Origin: Paracoccaceae bacterium
GTDB taxonomy: Bacteria; Pseudomonadota; Alphaproteobacteria; Rhodobacterales; Rhodobacteraceae
Direction of reading: 5' to 3'
Assembly (NCBI GenBank): GCA_030750975.1
Contig: JASMHC010000002.1
Coordinates: 1 to 64,000 of the forward strand
DNA: 64,000 bases
Shown: piece by piece, positions 6,500 to 14,785 of the stretch
Numbering within the stretch: the stretch's first letter is position 1
How the letters are laid out: each line of letters starts with the position of its first letter
Translations under genes and position numbers: made by a program
Notes under the pieces: model-generated
What the model saw: the letters and a program-made list of their open reading frames with translations, nothing else
What the model was told of the DNA's origin: nothing
Databases searched by the model: none

Positions 6500-9425
6500 G
6501 GGCACGCCCTCCTTCCGGGTCGAGGAACACGGGATGGCAGACCTCGCATTCAAATTCGGATTTGCGCAGGTGGTCGACAAAGCGGATCACCTCGCCCAGC
6601 CGGTTGCGGCCGTTTTTCAGGAACCCCAGCCCAAGGGACGTATTCATCGTCGGCGACCAGCAGACCGAGGTCACATAGCCCTGATCATTGACGCGGATCG
6701 CCTCGGCCCCCTTGTCGAACAAGTGCCCCCCGGCGGTCAGCTCTTGCGTGCTGTCCAGCGGTTTCAGGCCAACCAGTTGCTCGCGGTGATCGCCGTGCAG
6801 ACCGGGGCGCTGGCTGGCGGTTTTCCCGATGCAATCTTTTTTGGCCGACACCATTTTGCCCATGCCGATATCATCCGCCGTGGTGCGGCCGTGGATTTCG
6901 GCGTGGGTGATAAAGCCTTTCTCGATTCGCAATACGTTCAGCGCCTCCATGCCGTAGGCCCCGCCTCCCAAAGCCTCGGCCCGGCTCACAAGTTCGCGGA
7001 ACAGGCTGTCACCGTATCGCGCGGGCACGGCCAGTTCATAGGCGTGTTCGCCACTGAACGAGATGCGGAACAGGCGCGATTTCACACCCCCTAACGACAC
7101 CTCACCGCAGCTCATGAAGGGGAAATTTTCATTATCAACGGGGTCATCCAGCAAATCGTTCAACAACGCCCGCGAATTCGGTCCGGCGACGGCAAATTGC
7201 GCCCATTGCTCGGTGGTTGAGATCAGCTGCACATCCAGATCGGGGCGCAGGGCCTGACGGATAAACTCAAGATGTTTCATCACCTGACCGGCGGCCGCAG
7301 TGGTGGTGGTGGTGAAATAATGGCTTTCACCCAGCCGTGCGGTGGTGCCATCATCCATCACATGCCCGTCTTCGCGCAGCATCAGCCCATAGCGGACCTT
7401 GCCCTTTTTCAAGGTCGAAAACATGTTTGTGTAAGCAAAATCAAGAAATTCGCCCGCGTCTTTGCCCTGAATGTCGATCTTGCCCAAAGTTGACACATCC
7501 GCCACGCCGACGGCGTTGCGGACATAGCCAACCTCTCGGTCGCAGCTTTGCCGCCAGTGGGTTTCGCCCGGTTTCGGGAAATAGCTGGGGCGATACCAAA
7601 GCCCCGCCTCGATCATCGGGGCGTTCATGTCGTCTGCGCTGGCGGCGTGGCTGGTGGTAAAGCGCTGCGGGGCAAAACCGGCCCCTTGCGCCCCTGCCCC
7701 CATCGCGGCAATCGGCACCGGCGTATAGGGCGGGCGGAAGGTCGTGGTGCCAGTTTGCGGAATGCTGCGACCGGTGGCATCGGCCAGAATCGCCAAGGCC
7801 CCAACATTCGAGTTCTTGCCCTGATCGGTCGCCATGCCCTGGGTGGTGAAGCGTTTCATATGCTCGACCGAGCGGAAGTTTTCCTGCGCGGCGCCCTTGA
7901 TATCCTTGACGGTGACATCGTTTTGGAAATCCAGCCACGCGCGGCCCTTGTGCGGCACGGTCCAGAGCGGGGTGATATGATAGGCACCGTCCTCGGCCTT
8001 GGGAGGGGTCACTTTGGCGGCGGATTTGCCAATCCTGCCCAGCGCCGCATTGGCCGCGTCGATCCCGCCCTGAAGGCAGGCGGCGGTCGAAAACTCGCCG
8101 TTCGCCGAACCGGCGGCGATCATGCCCGGCACCATGTCGGGCTTGGCCACGAAACCCGCAATATCGTCGTTCCAGACCGGACGGCCGTTCATGTGACAAG
8201 CCAGATGCACCGAAGGGTTCCAGCCGCCGGACACGCCCAGGCAATCGACGCCAAGGCTTTCCGAACCGCTGGCGGATTTGACAGTGATATTGGTCAGCCC
8301 TTTGCCGCCCATCGCATCCGTCACCTGCCCGCCTGGGATCAGGCGATAATCGCCTATCGCGGTCGCATCAGGGCGGCTGTCGATCATCGCAACGACATTG
8401 ACCCCGGCCGCCTGCAAATCCAAGGCGGTTCGGTGGGCATCGTCGTTATTGCCGAAAACCGCGACGTTTTTGCCCGCGACCACCCCCCAGCGGTTCAAAT
8501 AGCTGCGCACGGCGCTGGCGGTCATAATGCCCGGACGATCATTGTTGCGAAAGGCAATCGGGCGCTCTAATGCGCCGGTGGCCATGACGCTGGCCTTGGC
8601 CACGATCCGCCAGAAGCATTCAAGCGGCTGGCCGTCGCGCCGGGGCGCATGATGGGCGACACGTTCCAATGCGCCAAAGGTGCCCTGATCATAGGCCCCC
8701 GTCACCGTGGTCCGGGTCATCAGGCGGACGTTTTCCATCTCGGCCAGATCGGCCACGGTTCTGGCCGCCCAGTCGGTGCCGGGCATGCCGTCAACCTCGT
8801 GCGTTTCGGCGTTCAGCCGCCCGCCCATGATGCTGTCTTCGTCGCACAGGATCACATCAGCACCCGACTTGGCCGCCGTCATCGCCGCCATAAGCCCGGC
8901 AGGCCCGGCGCCGATCACCAGAAGATCGCAATAGGCCCAGGCGCGTTCATATTTGTCGGGGTTGTGCTGCCCGGACAAACCGCCCAGCCCCGCCGCGCGG
9001 CGGATCAGGGGTTCGTAGAATTTCTCCCACAGGGGTTTGGGCCACATCATCATTTTATAGTAAAAACCCGCGCCGAAGAACGGCGACAGCAGGTTGTTCA
9101 CGCCCAGCGCGTCAAAGCCCAGCGACGGCCAGGCGTTTTGGCTGCGCACCTCAAGCCCGCTGTAAATCTCTTGCACGGTGGCCCGCACATTGGGATCCTG
9201 CGCGGCGCCCGAGCCGATGGTCATCAGCGCGTTGGGTTCTTCAGACCCTGCGGTCAGCGGCCCGCGCGGGCGGTGATATTTGAACGACCGGCCCATCAGG
9301 CGGATGTCGTTGGCCAGCAGCGCCGAGGCGACGGTATCGCCGTCAAACCCGCTGATTTGCTGGCCGTCAAAACGGAACGAAACGCGGTGGGTGCGATCGA
9401 TCAGACCCTTGTTCTTTATTCTCAT
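6492..9425 (-). CDS. soxA: Sarcosine oxidase, alpha subunit
   Basis: A 977-residue alpha subunit. The N-terminal part (1-110) contains the ferredoxin-like SFKYHRPRG segment. A dinucleotide-binding domain has GAGPAG at 172-177. The C-terminal portion, from about 600, is aminomethyltransferase-like and binds folate (GYVRNAVGVADVSTLGK, FPFMSCGEVSLGG). Start ATG 9425 has GAGGAGG and overlaps the soxD stop as ATGA; an upstream extension would run through soxD. Length is close to the usual ~1000 residues. With soxB it forms the channelled active site for sarcosine demethylation in the cytoplasm. Confidence 0.98.
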   Translation of the reverse strand: MRIKNKGLIDRTHRVSFRFDGQQISGFDGDTVASALLANDIRLMGRSFKYHRPRGPLTAGSEEPNALMTIGSGAAQDPNVRATVQEIYSGLEVRSQNAWPSLGFDALGVNNLLSPFFGAGFYYKMMMWPKPLWEKFYEPLIRRAAGLGGLSGQHNPDKYERAWAYCDLLVIGAGPAGLMAAMTAAKSGADVILCDEDSIMGGRLNAETHEVDGMPGTDWAARTVADLAEMENVRLMTRTTVTGAYDQGTFGALERVAHHAPRRDGQPLECFWRIVAKASVMATGALERPIAFRNNDRPGIMTASAVRSYLNRWGVVAGKNVAVFGNNDDAHRTALDLQAAGVNVVAMIDSRPDATAIGDYRLIPGGQVTDAMGGKGLTNITVKSASGSESLGVDCLGVSGGWNPSVHLACHMNGRPVWNDDIAGFVAKPDMVPGMIAAGSANGEFSTAACLQGGIDAANAALGRIGKSAAKVTPPKAEDGAYHITPLWTVPHKGRAWLDFQNDVTVKDIKGAAQENFRSVEHMKRFTTQGMATDQGKNSNVGALAILADATGRSIPQTGTTTFRPPYTPVPIAAMGAGAQGAGFAPQRFTTSHAASADDMNAPMIEAGLWYRPSYFPKPGETHWRQSCDREVGYVRNAVGVADVSTLGKIDIQGKDAGEFLDFAYTNMFSTLKKGKVRYGLMLREDGHVMDDGTTARLGESHYFTTTTTAAAGQVMKHLEFIRQALRPDLDVQLISTTEQWAQFAVAGPNSRALLNDLLDDPVDNENFPFMSCGEVSLGGVKSRLFRISFSGEHAYELAVPARYGDSLFRELVSRAEALGGGAYGMEALNVLRIEKGFITHAEIHGRTTADDIGMGKMVSAKKDCIGKTASQRPGLHGDHREQLVGLKPLDSTQELTAGGHLFDKGAEAIRVNDQGYVTSVCWSPTMNTSLGLGFLKNGRNRLGEVIRFVDHLRKSEFECEVCHPVFLDPEGGRARG

Positions 9426-9694
9426 CGCGTCGCCTCCTCGGATTTCGAGGCCAGCTCGACGCTGAAAATCTCGTGCGTGTTGGTGTCTCGGGTCACAACC
9501 AGCCACGCCGCGCAGCCGCTTTCGTGCTGCCACAGGTCACGGGTGCGCCCTGCGGGGTTTTCGCGGTTGTGCAGATAATCGTTCCACACATCCGCCCCCG
9601 CATCAGGCGCAGGTCGCGCCACGTTCTGAGCCGCGCCGACATAGTAAAACTCGCGCCGGTCACGTTCGCCGCAAATGGGGCAATTGATTCTCAT
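9422..9694 (-). CDS. soxD: Sarcosine oxidase, delta subunit
   Basis: A 90-residue zinc-binding small subunit. The expected four ligands are all visible: C5 and C8 (CPIC near the N-terminus), H57 and C61 (QHESGC). The REFYYVGAA and TRDLWQHESGCAAW segments are typical of the family. It overlaps soxA (ATGA) and starts 13 bases after soxB, so subunit production is coupled. Confidence 0.97.
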   Translation of the reverse strand: MRINCPICGERDRREFYYVGAAQNVARPAPDAGADVWNDYLHNRENPAGRTRDLWQHESGCAAWLVVTRDTNTHEIFSVELASKSEEATR

Positions 9695-9707
9695 TGCTCA
9701 ACGCTCC

Positions 9708-10961
9708 TTAGTGCAGATTATGCTGGCTGCCGGTGCCTTCTTCATCCATCAGGCCATAGCCCGAACGGAAGCGGTCCAGCAGGAATTTCGAGGCATATTC
9801 CGAGTGGTTTCCGGTGGCCATCAGATGCGCCATTGACCAGCCCGAAGCGGGTACGGCCTTGAACCCGCCATAGTTCCAGCCGCAATTCAGAAACAGCCCG
9901 TCGATATGGGTCTTGTCGATCACCGGAGAGCCGTCGGGCGACATGTCCATGATCCCGCCCCACGAGCGCAGCACCTTGGCTTTGCCGATCATCGGCATCA
10001 GGGTCATGCCGGCCTCCATCACATGCTCCATCATCGGCAGATTGCCACGCTGGGAATAGGTGGCATAGAAATCCACGTCGCCGCCAAAGACCAAACCGCC
10101 CTTGTCGGACTGGCTGATATAGAAATGCCCCATACCAAAGCTGATCACATGGTCGATCACCGGTTTCAGACCTTCGGTCACGAAAGCCTGCAACACGGTC
10201 GATTCAATCGGGATCTGCATACCGGCCATCGCCGCGACCTGGCTTGAGCGGCCCGCGACAACCATGCCAACCTTTCTGGCCTTGATCGCCCCGCGCGTGG
10301 TTTGCACGCCGATGACCTGACCGTTTTCAATATCGATGCCGGTGACTTCGCAGTTCTGGATCAGGTCCACGCCGCGCTGGTCGGCGCCGCGGGCATAGCC
10401 CCATGCCACCGCATCATGACGCGCGGTGCCGCCACGGGGGTGGTAAAGGCCACCGTAAATCGGAAAGCGGATATTGTCGAAATCCAGATAGGGCAGCATT
10501 TCGCGCACGCCTTCGCGGTCCAGCAGGATCGCATCGTCGCCCTGATTGATCATCGCATTGCCGCGCCGTGCGAAGGCATCGCGCTGCCCGTCCGAGTGGA
10601 ACAGGTTGATCAAACCGCGCTGCGAATGCATCACGTTATAGTTCAGGTCAATCTCGAGATCTTCCCAAAGCTTCAGCGAATGGCTGTAGAATTCCTGATT
10701 GCCCGGCAGGAAATAATTGGCCCGCACGATGGTGGTGTTCCGGCCCACATTGCCGCCGCCGATATAGCCTTTTTCCAGCACGGCGATATTGGTCATGCCG
10801 TGGTTCTTGGCCAGATAATAGGCGGTCGACAGCCCGTGCCCGCCGCCGCCGATAATGATGGCATCATATTCGGGTTTCGGTTCAGGGTCGCGCCAGTGTG
10901 GCCCCCACCCTTTGTTACCGGTCAGGCCCTCTTTCAGAACGCGAAGCGCGGAAAAGCGCAT
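9708..10961 (-). CDS. soxB: Sarcosine oxidase, beta subunit
   Basis: The 417-residue catalytic flavoprotein of the complex. The FAD-binding motif GGGGHG is at 38-43 (after AIII). His174, in GLYHPRGG, sits where the family attaches FMN covalently. The C-terminal region contains LNCGWNYGGFKAVPASG. Start ATG 10961 has a GGAG site; a longer frame to 11009 lacks family similarity at its extra N-terminus. It is the first gene of the sox operon. Nothing in the window supplies a dedicated sarcosine or betaine transporter. Folate-recycling genes often found with sox (glyA, folD, purU) are also absent here. Confidence 0.98.
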   Translation of the reverse strand: MRFSALRVLKEGLTGNKGWGPHWRDPEPKPEYDAIIIGGGGHGLSTAYYLAKNHGMTNIAVLEKGYIGGGNVGRNTTIVRANYFLPGNQEFYSHSLKLWEDLEIDLNYNVMHSQRGLINLFHSDGQRDAFARRGNAMINQGDDAILLDREGVREMLPYLDFDNIRFPIYGGLYHPRGGTARHDAVAWGYARGADQRGVDLIQNCEVTGIDIENGQVIGVQTTRGAIKARKVGMVVAGRSSQVAAMAGMQIPIESTVLQAFVTEGLKPVIDHVISFGMGHFYISQSDKGGLVFGGDVDFYATYSQRGNLPMMEHVMEAGMTLMPMIGKAKVLRSWGGIMDMSPDGSPVIDKTHIDGLFLNCGWNYGGFKAVPASGWSMAHLMATGNHSEYASKFLLDRFRSGYGLMDEEGTGSQHNLH

Positions 10962-11061
10962 GGTGATCTCCTGTGAATCCTCAGTCCGACTGAAGCAAGT
11001 CCGGCCCACAATAGCAACCGGCGGAACCGGGCGCTGGAAGATTTCGACAAATACAGGTCAT

Positions 11062-11676
11062 TCAGCGACTGATTGGCCCCCGGCCCGGCCGCGCGGCCTT
11101 GCGTTCTTCAAGGGTCAGCACGCGGGGCGTGACAACCGGCTGGCCATTGGCATCAAAAAACGGGGCGGCGCTGTCGCCGCGCAATTGCGCCTTGACCGCC
11201 CGCCAAAAAACCAGCGCAAAGGCTTTGGGGATGCCCCGGTCTTTCAGGTCGGGCGGCGGGTTCTTCGCCCCCTTTGCCGAGTAGACGCCCGCCAGCGGGC
11301 CGAACGCGGCCTGGTCGCTTTCAGCGATACGGGCCATGTTCAATCCGGTCATGGCGATCCGAGAATTGGGCAGAACATTGAACAGCGGGGCGTTGCAGCA
11401 ACCGGCATACCAGCGCAGCATCCCCTTGGGCGACAGGCGCAGACAGGCCAGATACCGCTGCCCCCTTTCAAATTCGACATTGCGCGGGATGGTCTGGAAC
11501 ACCGTCGTCCCGCCCCAATTGTCCAGCGTGTCCTGATAGCCCAGTACATTCGCAGCCGTCTGGCAATCCGAGCAATAGCATATCAGGTGGTTGCCCCTGT
11601 CGGGTGCAACATCATGCACCACCCCACCCGTTTTCCCGCAACTGCAGGAAAACGGAATTGTCACCCCTTTGGCCAA
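11062..11676 (-). CDS. DUF6151-like Cys-rich protein, distantly like GFA/CENP-V fold
   Basis: A 204-residue protein with an N-terminal CSCG motif, then CYCSDCQ, and later AGCCNAP, arranged like the zinc sites of glutathione-dependent formaldehyde-activating (GFA/CENP-V) proteins. I associate it with the family annotated DUF6151; the reaction is unknown. Start is TTG 11676, three bases after the gdhA stop, with AAGGGG about 10 bases upstream; GTG 11664 is an alternative. It lies between gdhA and the formaldehyde-equivalent-producing sox operon, on the same strand, so a role near one-carbon detoxification is thinkable but not shown. Confidence 0.75.
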   Translation of the reverse strand: MAKGVTIPFSCSCGKTGGVVHDVAPDRGNHLICYCSDCQTAANVLGYQDTLDNWGGTTVFQTIPRNVEFERGQRYLACLRLSPKGMLRWYAGCCNAPLFNVLPNSRIAMTGLNMARIAESDQAAFGPLAGVYSAKGAKNPPPDLKDRGIPKAFALVFWRAVKAQLRGDSAAPFFDANGQPVVTPRVLTLEERKAARPGRGPISR

Positions 11677-11679
11677 GGA

Positions 11680-13110
11680 TCAAAGCCCCTTGGCACGATA
11701 ACTGGCGGCCACACGCTCGATCGCGACGATATAGGCGGCGGTGCGCAGGTCCTGCACATCGTCGCGGCCATGCCAAACCTCGCGCATGGACTGGTAGGCG
11801 ATGCGCATCGTGTCATCCAGGCCCGAGCGCACCAGTTCAAGCTCGTCCGCGCCGCGAAGATACTTGTCCTTGAAGTTTGGCGACATTGACCATGCTTCCC
11901 CAAGATACCGATCCAACCGCTCGAGTTCAGAGACGATCAGTTCGTGGCGCGCCTCTTCCTGACGGCGCTGCATGCGCCCGAAACGGATATGCGACAGGTT
12001 TTTGACCCATTCGAAGTAGGAAACCGTCACACCGCCGGCATTGGCATACATGTCGGGAATGATCACGGTGCCTTTTTCGCGCAGGATATCATCGGCCCCT
12101 GCCGTCACCGGCCCGTTCGCCGCTTCGATGATCAATGGCGCCTTGATGCGGGCCGCGTTGGTCATGTTGATCACGCCCTCAAGCGCGGCGGGGATCAGGA
12201 TATCGCAATCTTCCTCGAGCACAGAGGCGCCTTCGGCGCAATGGGTGGCGTCCGGAAAATCCGCCACGCCGCCATGTTTGGCCAGCCATTCGTGAACGGC
12301 CGAGACATCAAGACCCTTGGGATCAAACAAGGCCCCGTCACGCTCGATTATGCCGGTGATGATCGCCCCGTCTTCGTCTTGCAGGAACTTGGCGGCGTGG
12401 TAGCCCACATTGCCCAGACCCTGAACAATCACCCGTTTGCCATCCAGCTTGCCGGTCAGCCCCGCTTTCGCCACATCGCGCGGGTCGCGGAAGAATTCGC
12501 GCAAGGCGTATTGCACCCCGCGGCCCGTCGCTTCGACCCGACCGTGAATTCCGCCTGCGTTCAAAGGTTTGCCGGTCACACAGGCCCGCGCGTTGATATC
12601 GGTGGTATTCATCCGCGCATATTGGTCGGCAATCCATGCCATTTCGCGTTCACCCGTGCCCATATCGGGCGCCGGTACGTTTTGCGACGGATTGATCAGA
12701 TCGCGCTTGATCAGCTCATAGGCAAACCGGCGGGTGATTTGCTCAAGCTCGTGCTCGTCATAGTCGCGGGGGTTGATGCACAACCCGCCTTTCGAGCCGC
12801 CAAAGGGTGTTTCGACCAGCGCACATTTATAGGTCATCAAAGCGGCCAGCGCCTCAACCTCGTCCTGATCGACGGCTTCGGCAAAACGAATGCCGCCTTT
12901 GACCGGTTCCATATGTTCCGAATGAACCGCGCGATAGCCGGTGAAGGTGTGGATTTTTCCACGCAGGCGTACACCGAAACGCACCGTATATGTGGCGTTG
13001 CAGACGCGAATTTTTTCTTCCAGACCGGGCGGCAGGTCCATCAGGGCAACCGCCCTGTTGAACATCAAATCCACACTTTCGCGGAAACTGGGTTCTTTAC
13101 CAACTTTCAT
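11680..13110 (-). CDS. gdhA: Glutamate dehydrogenase (Glu/Leu/Phe/Val dehydrogenase family)
   Basis: A 476-residue enzyme interconverting glutamate with 2-oxoglutarate plus ammonia. The active-site Lys region is ALMTYKCALVETPFGGSKGG. The substrate loop is PAPDMGTGEREM, and the Rossmann motif is GLGNVGYHAAKFL. Start ATG 13110 is preferred over the ATG six codons upstream because GGAGG sits just before it. Length and the absence of long extensions place it with the smaller hexameric enzymes; the coenzyme is not certain from sequence. It reads into the DUF6151-like gene. Repeats upstream (13125-13214) may be regulatory. Confidence 0.97.
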   Translation of the reverse strand: MKVGKEPSFRESVDLMFNRAVALMDLPPGLEEKIRVCNATYTVRFGVRLRGKIHTFTGYRAVHSEHMEPVKGGIRFAEAVDQDEVEALAALMTYKCALVETPFGGSKGGLCINPRDYDEHELEQITRRFAYELIKRDLINPSQNVPAPDMGTGEREMAWIADQYARMNTTDINARACVTGKPLNAGGIHGRVEATGRGVQYALREFFRDPRDVAKAGLTGKLDGKRVIVQGLGNVGYHAAKFLQDEDGAIITGIIERDGALFDPKGLDVSAVHEWLAKHGGVADFPDATHCAEGASVLEEDCDILIPAALEGVINMTNAARIKAPLIIEAANGPVTAGADDILREKGTVIIPDMYANAGGVTVSYFEWVKNLSHIRFGRMQRRQEEARHELIVSELERLDRYLGEAWSMSPNFKDKYLRGADELELVRSGLDDTMRIAYQSMREVWHGRDDVQDLRTAAYIVAIERVAASYRAKGL

Positions 13111-13124
13111 CCGATCCTCCAGAC

Positions 13125-13143
13125 ACATGACATTCGGTCATGT
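13125..13143 (-). promoter_or_regulatory. Inverted repeat just upstream of gdhA
   Basis: ACATGAC and GTCATGT, 7-bp perfect arms around ATTCG, end 15 bases upstream of the gdhA start and beside its ribosome site. This could be an operator or a leader hairpin controlling translation. Confidence 0.4.
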
Positions 13144-13180
13144 CCTTAATTAGGGGGCATTGATGACCACCGCCCTAAAG

Positions 13181-13214
13181 ATTCTGGAAAACACTAGCGG
13201 AAATTCTGGAATAC
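13181..13214 (-). promoter_or_regulatory. Direct repeats upstream of gdhA
   Basis: ATTCTGGAAAAC (13181-13192) and ATTCTGGAATAC (13203-13214) match at 11 of 12 bases and are 22 bp apart, about two helical turns. They lie 71-104 bases upstream of gdhA. The spacing suits a regulator binding one face of the helix, but the regulator is unknown. Confidence 0.35.
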
Positions 13215-13265
13215 CCAAGCAGAATGATGACCCCCTGCCGATCACAGTTTCGAAAGCGGGTCGGG

Positions 13266-13736
13266 TCAGTCTTCCTTGTGGATCAGAGCCGAGATAATCT
13301 CGGCCATTGCCTTGGCCTGATGTGCTGCCGTAACACCGCCGACGCCGACGCGACGCCCGTATCGCCACCACAGGCCCGGACGCCAGACGCGCGGCATGGG
13401 TTCGGTCAGACGCAGGATGAAACCGGTCGACGGTTTGAACGCGAAAACGCCGCGATCCAGACTTTTGATGTTGGAAAGTGCCGCGATCAGGGTGCCGTCG
13501 CCGTCATAAATCCCGTCCTCGCGCAGTTCGACGACCGAGTTTGTCGCGCGCCGCATCCCGTCCGAGGCCCAAAGCGCCACGCCCCCCACTGCCAGCAGAA
13601 AGACCCGGCCCAGCAGGTCGGCAGGCAGGGTCAGCCCGAGATAGATCAGCAAGGCCCCCATTGTCAGAAGCGTGGCAATGCCAAAAACCCGCCGCGGGGC
13701 AGAGGCTTCGATTTGCGACAGGATTTTTTCCGACAT
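13266..13736 (-). CDS. Membrane protein of unknown function, two helices plus soluble domain
   Basis: A 156-residue protein. Two hydrophobic helices (about 18-36 and 42-57) are followed by a soluble part beginning VVELREDGIYDGDGTLIAALSNIKSLDRGVF. That pattern resembles bacterial PH-like membrane proteins, but I do not recognise a named family. The start at 13736 has GGAAA upstream. It ends 155 bases upstream of gdhA on the same strand and follows the TetR gene, also on the same strand, with 48 bases between. Confidence 0.7.
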   Translation of the reverse strand: MSEKILSQIEASAPRRVFGIATLLTMGALLIYLGLTLPADLLGRVFLLAVGGVALWASDGMRRATNSVVELREDGIYDGDGTLIAALSNIKSLDRGVFAFKPSTGFILRLTEPMPRVWRPGLWWRYGRRVGVGGVTAAHQAKAMAEIISALIHKED

Positions 13737-13784
13737 GCAAAATTTCCCCGAATTTGGCTGCTTGACGAAAACGACCTGTCCTAT

Positions 13785-14378
13785 TCAGCCCCGGCTGGCA
13801 ACCAGATTCTGTACCATTTGCCAGTATATCTGTTCCACTTCGGCCAGTTTCAATCGCCCGTCCTCGCGGAACCAGGTGTTCACGCCTGTTAGCATGGCGA
13901 TTATCGCACGGGCCGAGACCTTGGCGTCGCTTAGCGTGAAATCGCCCGAGGCCCGGCCCGCTTCGAGTATCGTTTGAAGGTCGTTTTCGTAGCGCGACCG
14001 AAGCGCCTCGATCAGGGCGAAGTTTTCTTCGGTCAGGTTGCGCAACTCCATATACGAGATAAAGACCGCATCTTTACGCATATGGTGAAAGCGGATGTGG
14101 AAACGGGTGAAATCCTCTAAACGGGTGGTCGGCGATCCGGTAAGGTGATTGTCCGCGCGTTCGGCCAGCAATTCGTCCATATGGCCCTTAAGCAGGTCAA
14201 ACAGAAGCGATTGCTTGTCCGGGATATAATTATAAAGCGCTCCGGCCTGCACGCCGACCTCGCCCGCGATCTGGCGCATGGATACCGCCGCATAGCCGTG
14301 ACGCGCAAAAAGCCGCAGCGCCGCAGCGCGGATTTTCGGGCCGGTGATATCTGAGAAGGATCCCGAGGTTCGTGCCAT
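13785..14378 (-). CDS. TetR/AcrR-family transcriptional regulator
   Basis: A 197-residue repressor-type protein. The N-terminal TetR helix-turn-helix is clear (AALRLFARHGYAAVSMRQIA, then VQAGALYNYIPDKQSLLFDLL). The ligand domain begins about residue 65 (MDELLAERADNH) and ends with the typical YWQMVQNLVASRG. The palindrome TGAACGCATGTTCA lies 15 bases upstream of its start, between it and the divergent lipoprotein gene, so autoregulation is likely. The ligand and wider targets are unknown; TetR proteins of this C-terminal type often govern acyl-CoA or solvent-type stress genes. Confidence 0.93.
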   Translation of the reverse strand: MARTSGSFSDITGPKIRAAALRLFARHGYAAVSMRQIAGEVGVQAGALYNYIPDKQSLLFDLLKGHMDELLAERADNHLTGSPTTRLEDFTRFHIRFHHMRKDAVFISYMELRNLTEENFALIEALRSRYENDLQTILEAGRASGDFTLSDAKVSARAIIAMLTGVNTWFREDGRLKLAEVEQIYWQMVQNLVASRG

Positions 14379-14392
14379 AGCCCAGCTTTATC

Positions 14393-14406
14393 TGAACGCA
14401 TGTTCA
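14393..14406. promoter_or_regulatory. Palindromic operator TGAAC-N4-GTTCA
   Basis: The 5-bp arms TGAAC and GTTCA flank GCAT in the spacer between the divergent tetR and lipoprotein genes. Size and position fit a TetR-family operator controlling the regulator itself. Confidence 0.6.
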
Positions 14407-14473
14407 AATACCAGCCCGCTTGCGTCGGCCCTTGGCGGGGATTACATCCTTGAGGAACTTGGAAAGGTCCCCA

Positions 14474-14704
14474 ATGCGCCGCTTGCTTCTTGTCCTGTTT
14501 ACCCTCGCCCTGGCGGGCTGTGCCGATTTTCCATCGCTCAGCGACCGGGTGTCCGAGGCCAGCCTGAACGCGGAATATCCCAAGCTGATTGCCCTGTCGC
14601 AGGAAGTGCCCGAGGAAAGCACCAACACCGGTGCCGAAGTGATCGAAGAACTTGACAGCCGCACTGCCGGTCTCTGGGCGCGGATCGGAACGCTTTTTAA
14701 CTGA
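14474..14704 (+). CDS. Small lipoprotein of unknown function
   Basis: A 76-residue predicted lipoprotein. Its signal ends in the lipobox LAGC with the lipidated Cys at 16. The mature peptide is short and acidic, with no recognisable domain. Start ATG 14474 is supported by GAAAGG and by the compact signal peptide; the in-frame ATG upstream would spoil it. It is divergent from tetR and 81 bases upstream of hom. Similar small lipoproteins are common before hom in Rhodobacteraceae by my recollection, with no assigned role. Confidence 0.8.
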   Translation: MRRLLLVLFTLALAGCADFPSLSDRVSEASLNAEYPKLIALSQEVPEESTNTGAEVIEELDSRTAGLWARIGTLFN

Positions 14705-14785
14705 TCAGGGGCTGCCCGCAGTTGCGGCCCAATGGCGAACAAGTTACACCGCAGGCCAAGTTATTCTGATCCTATGGAGAGCCTG

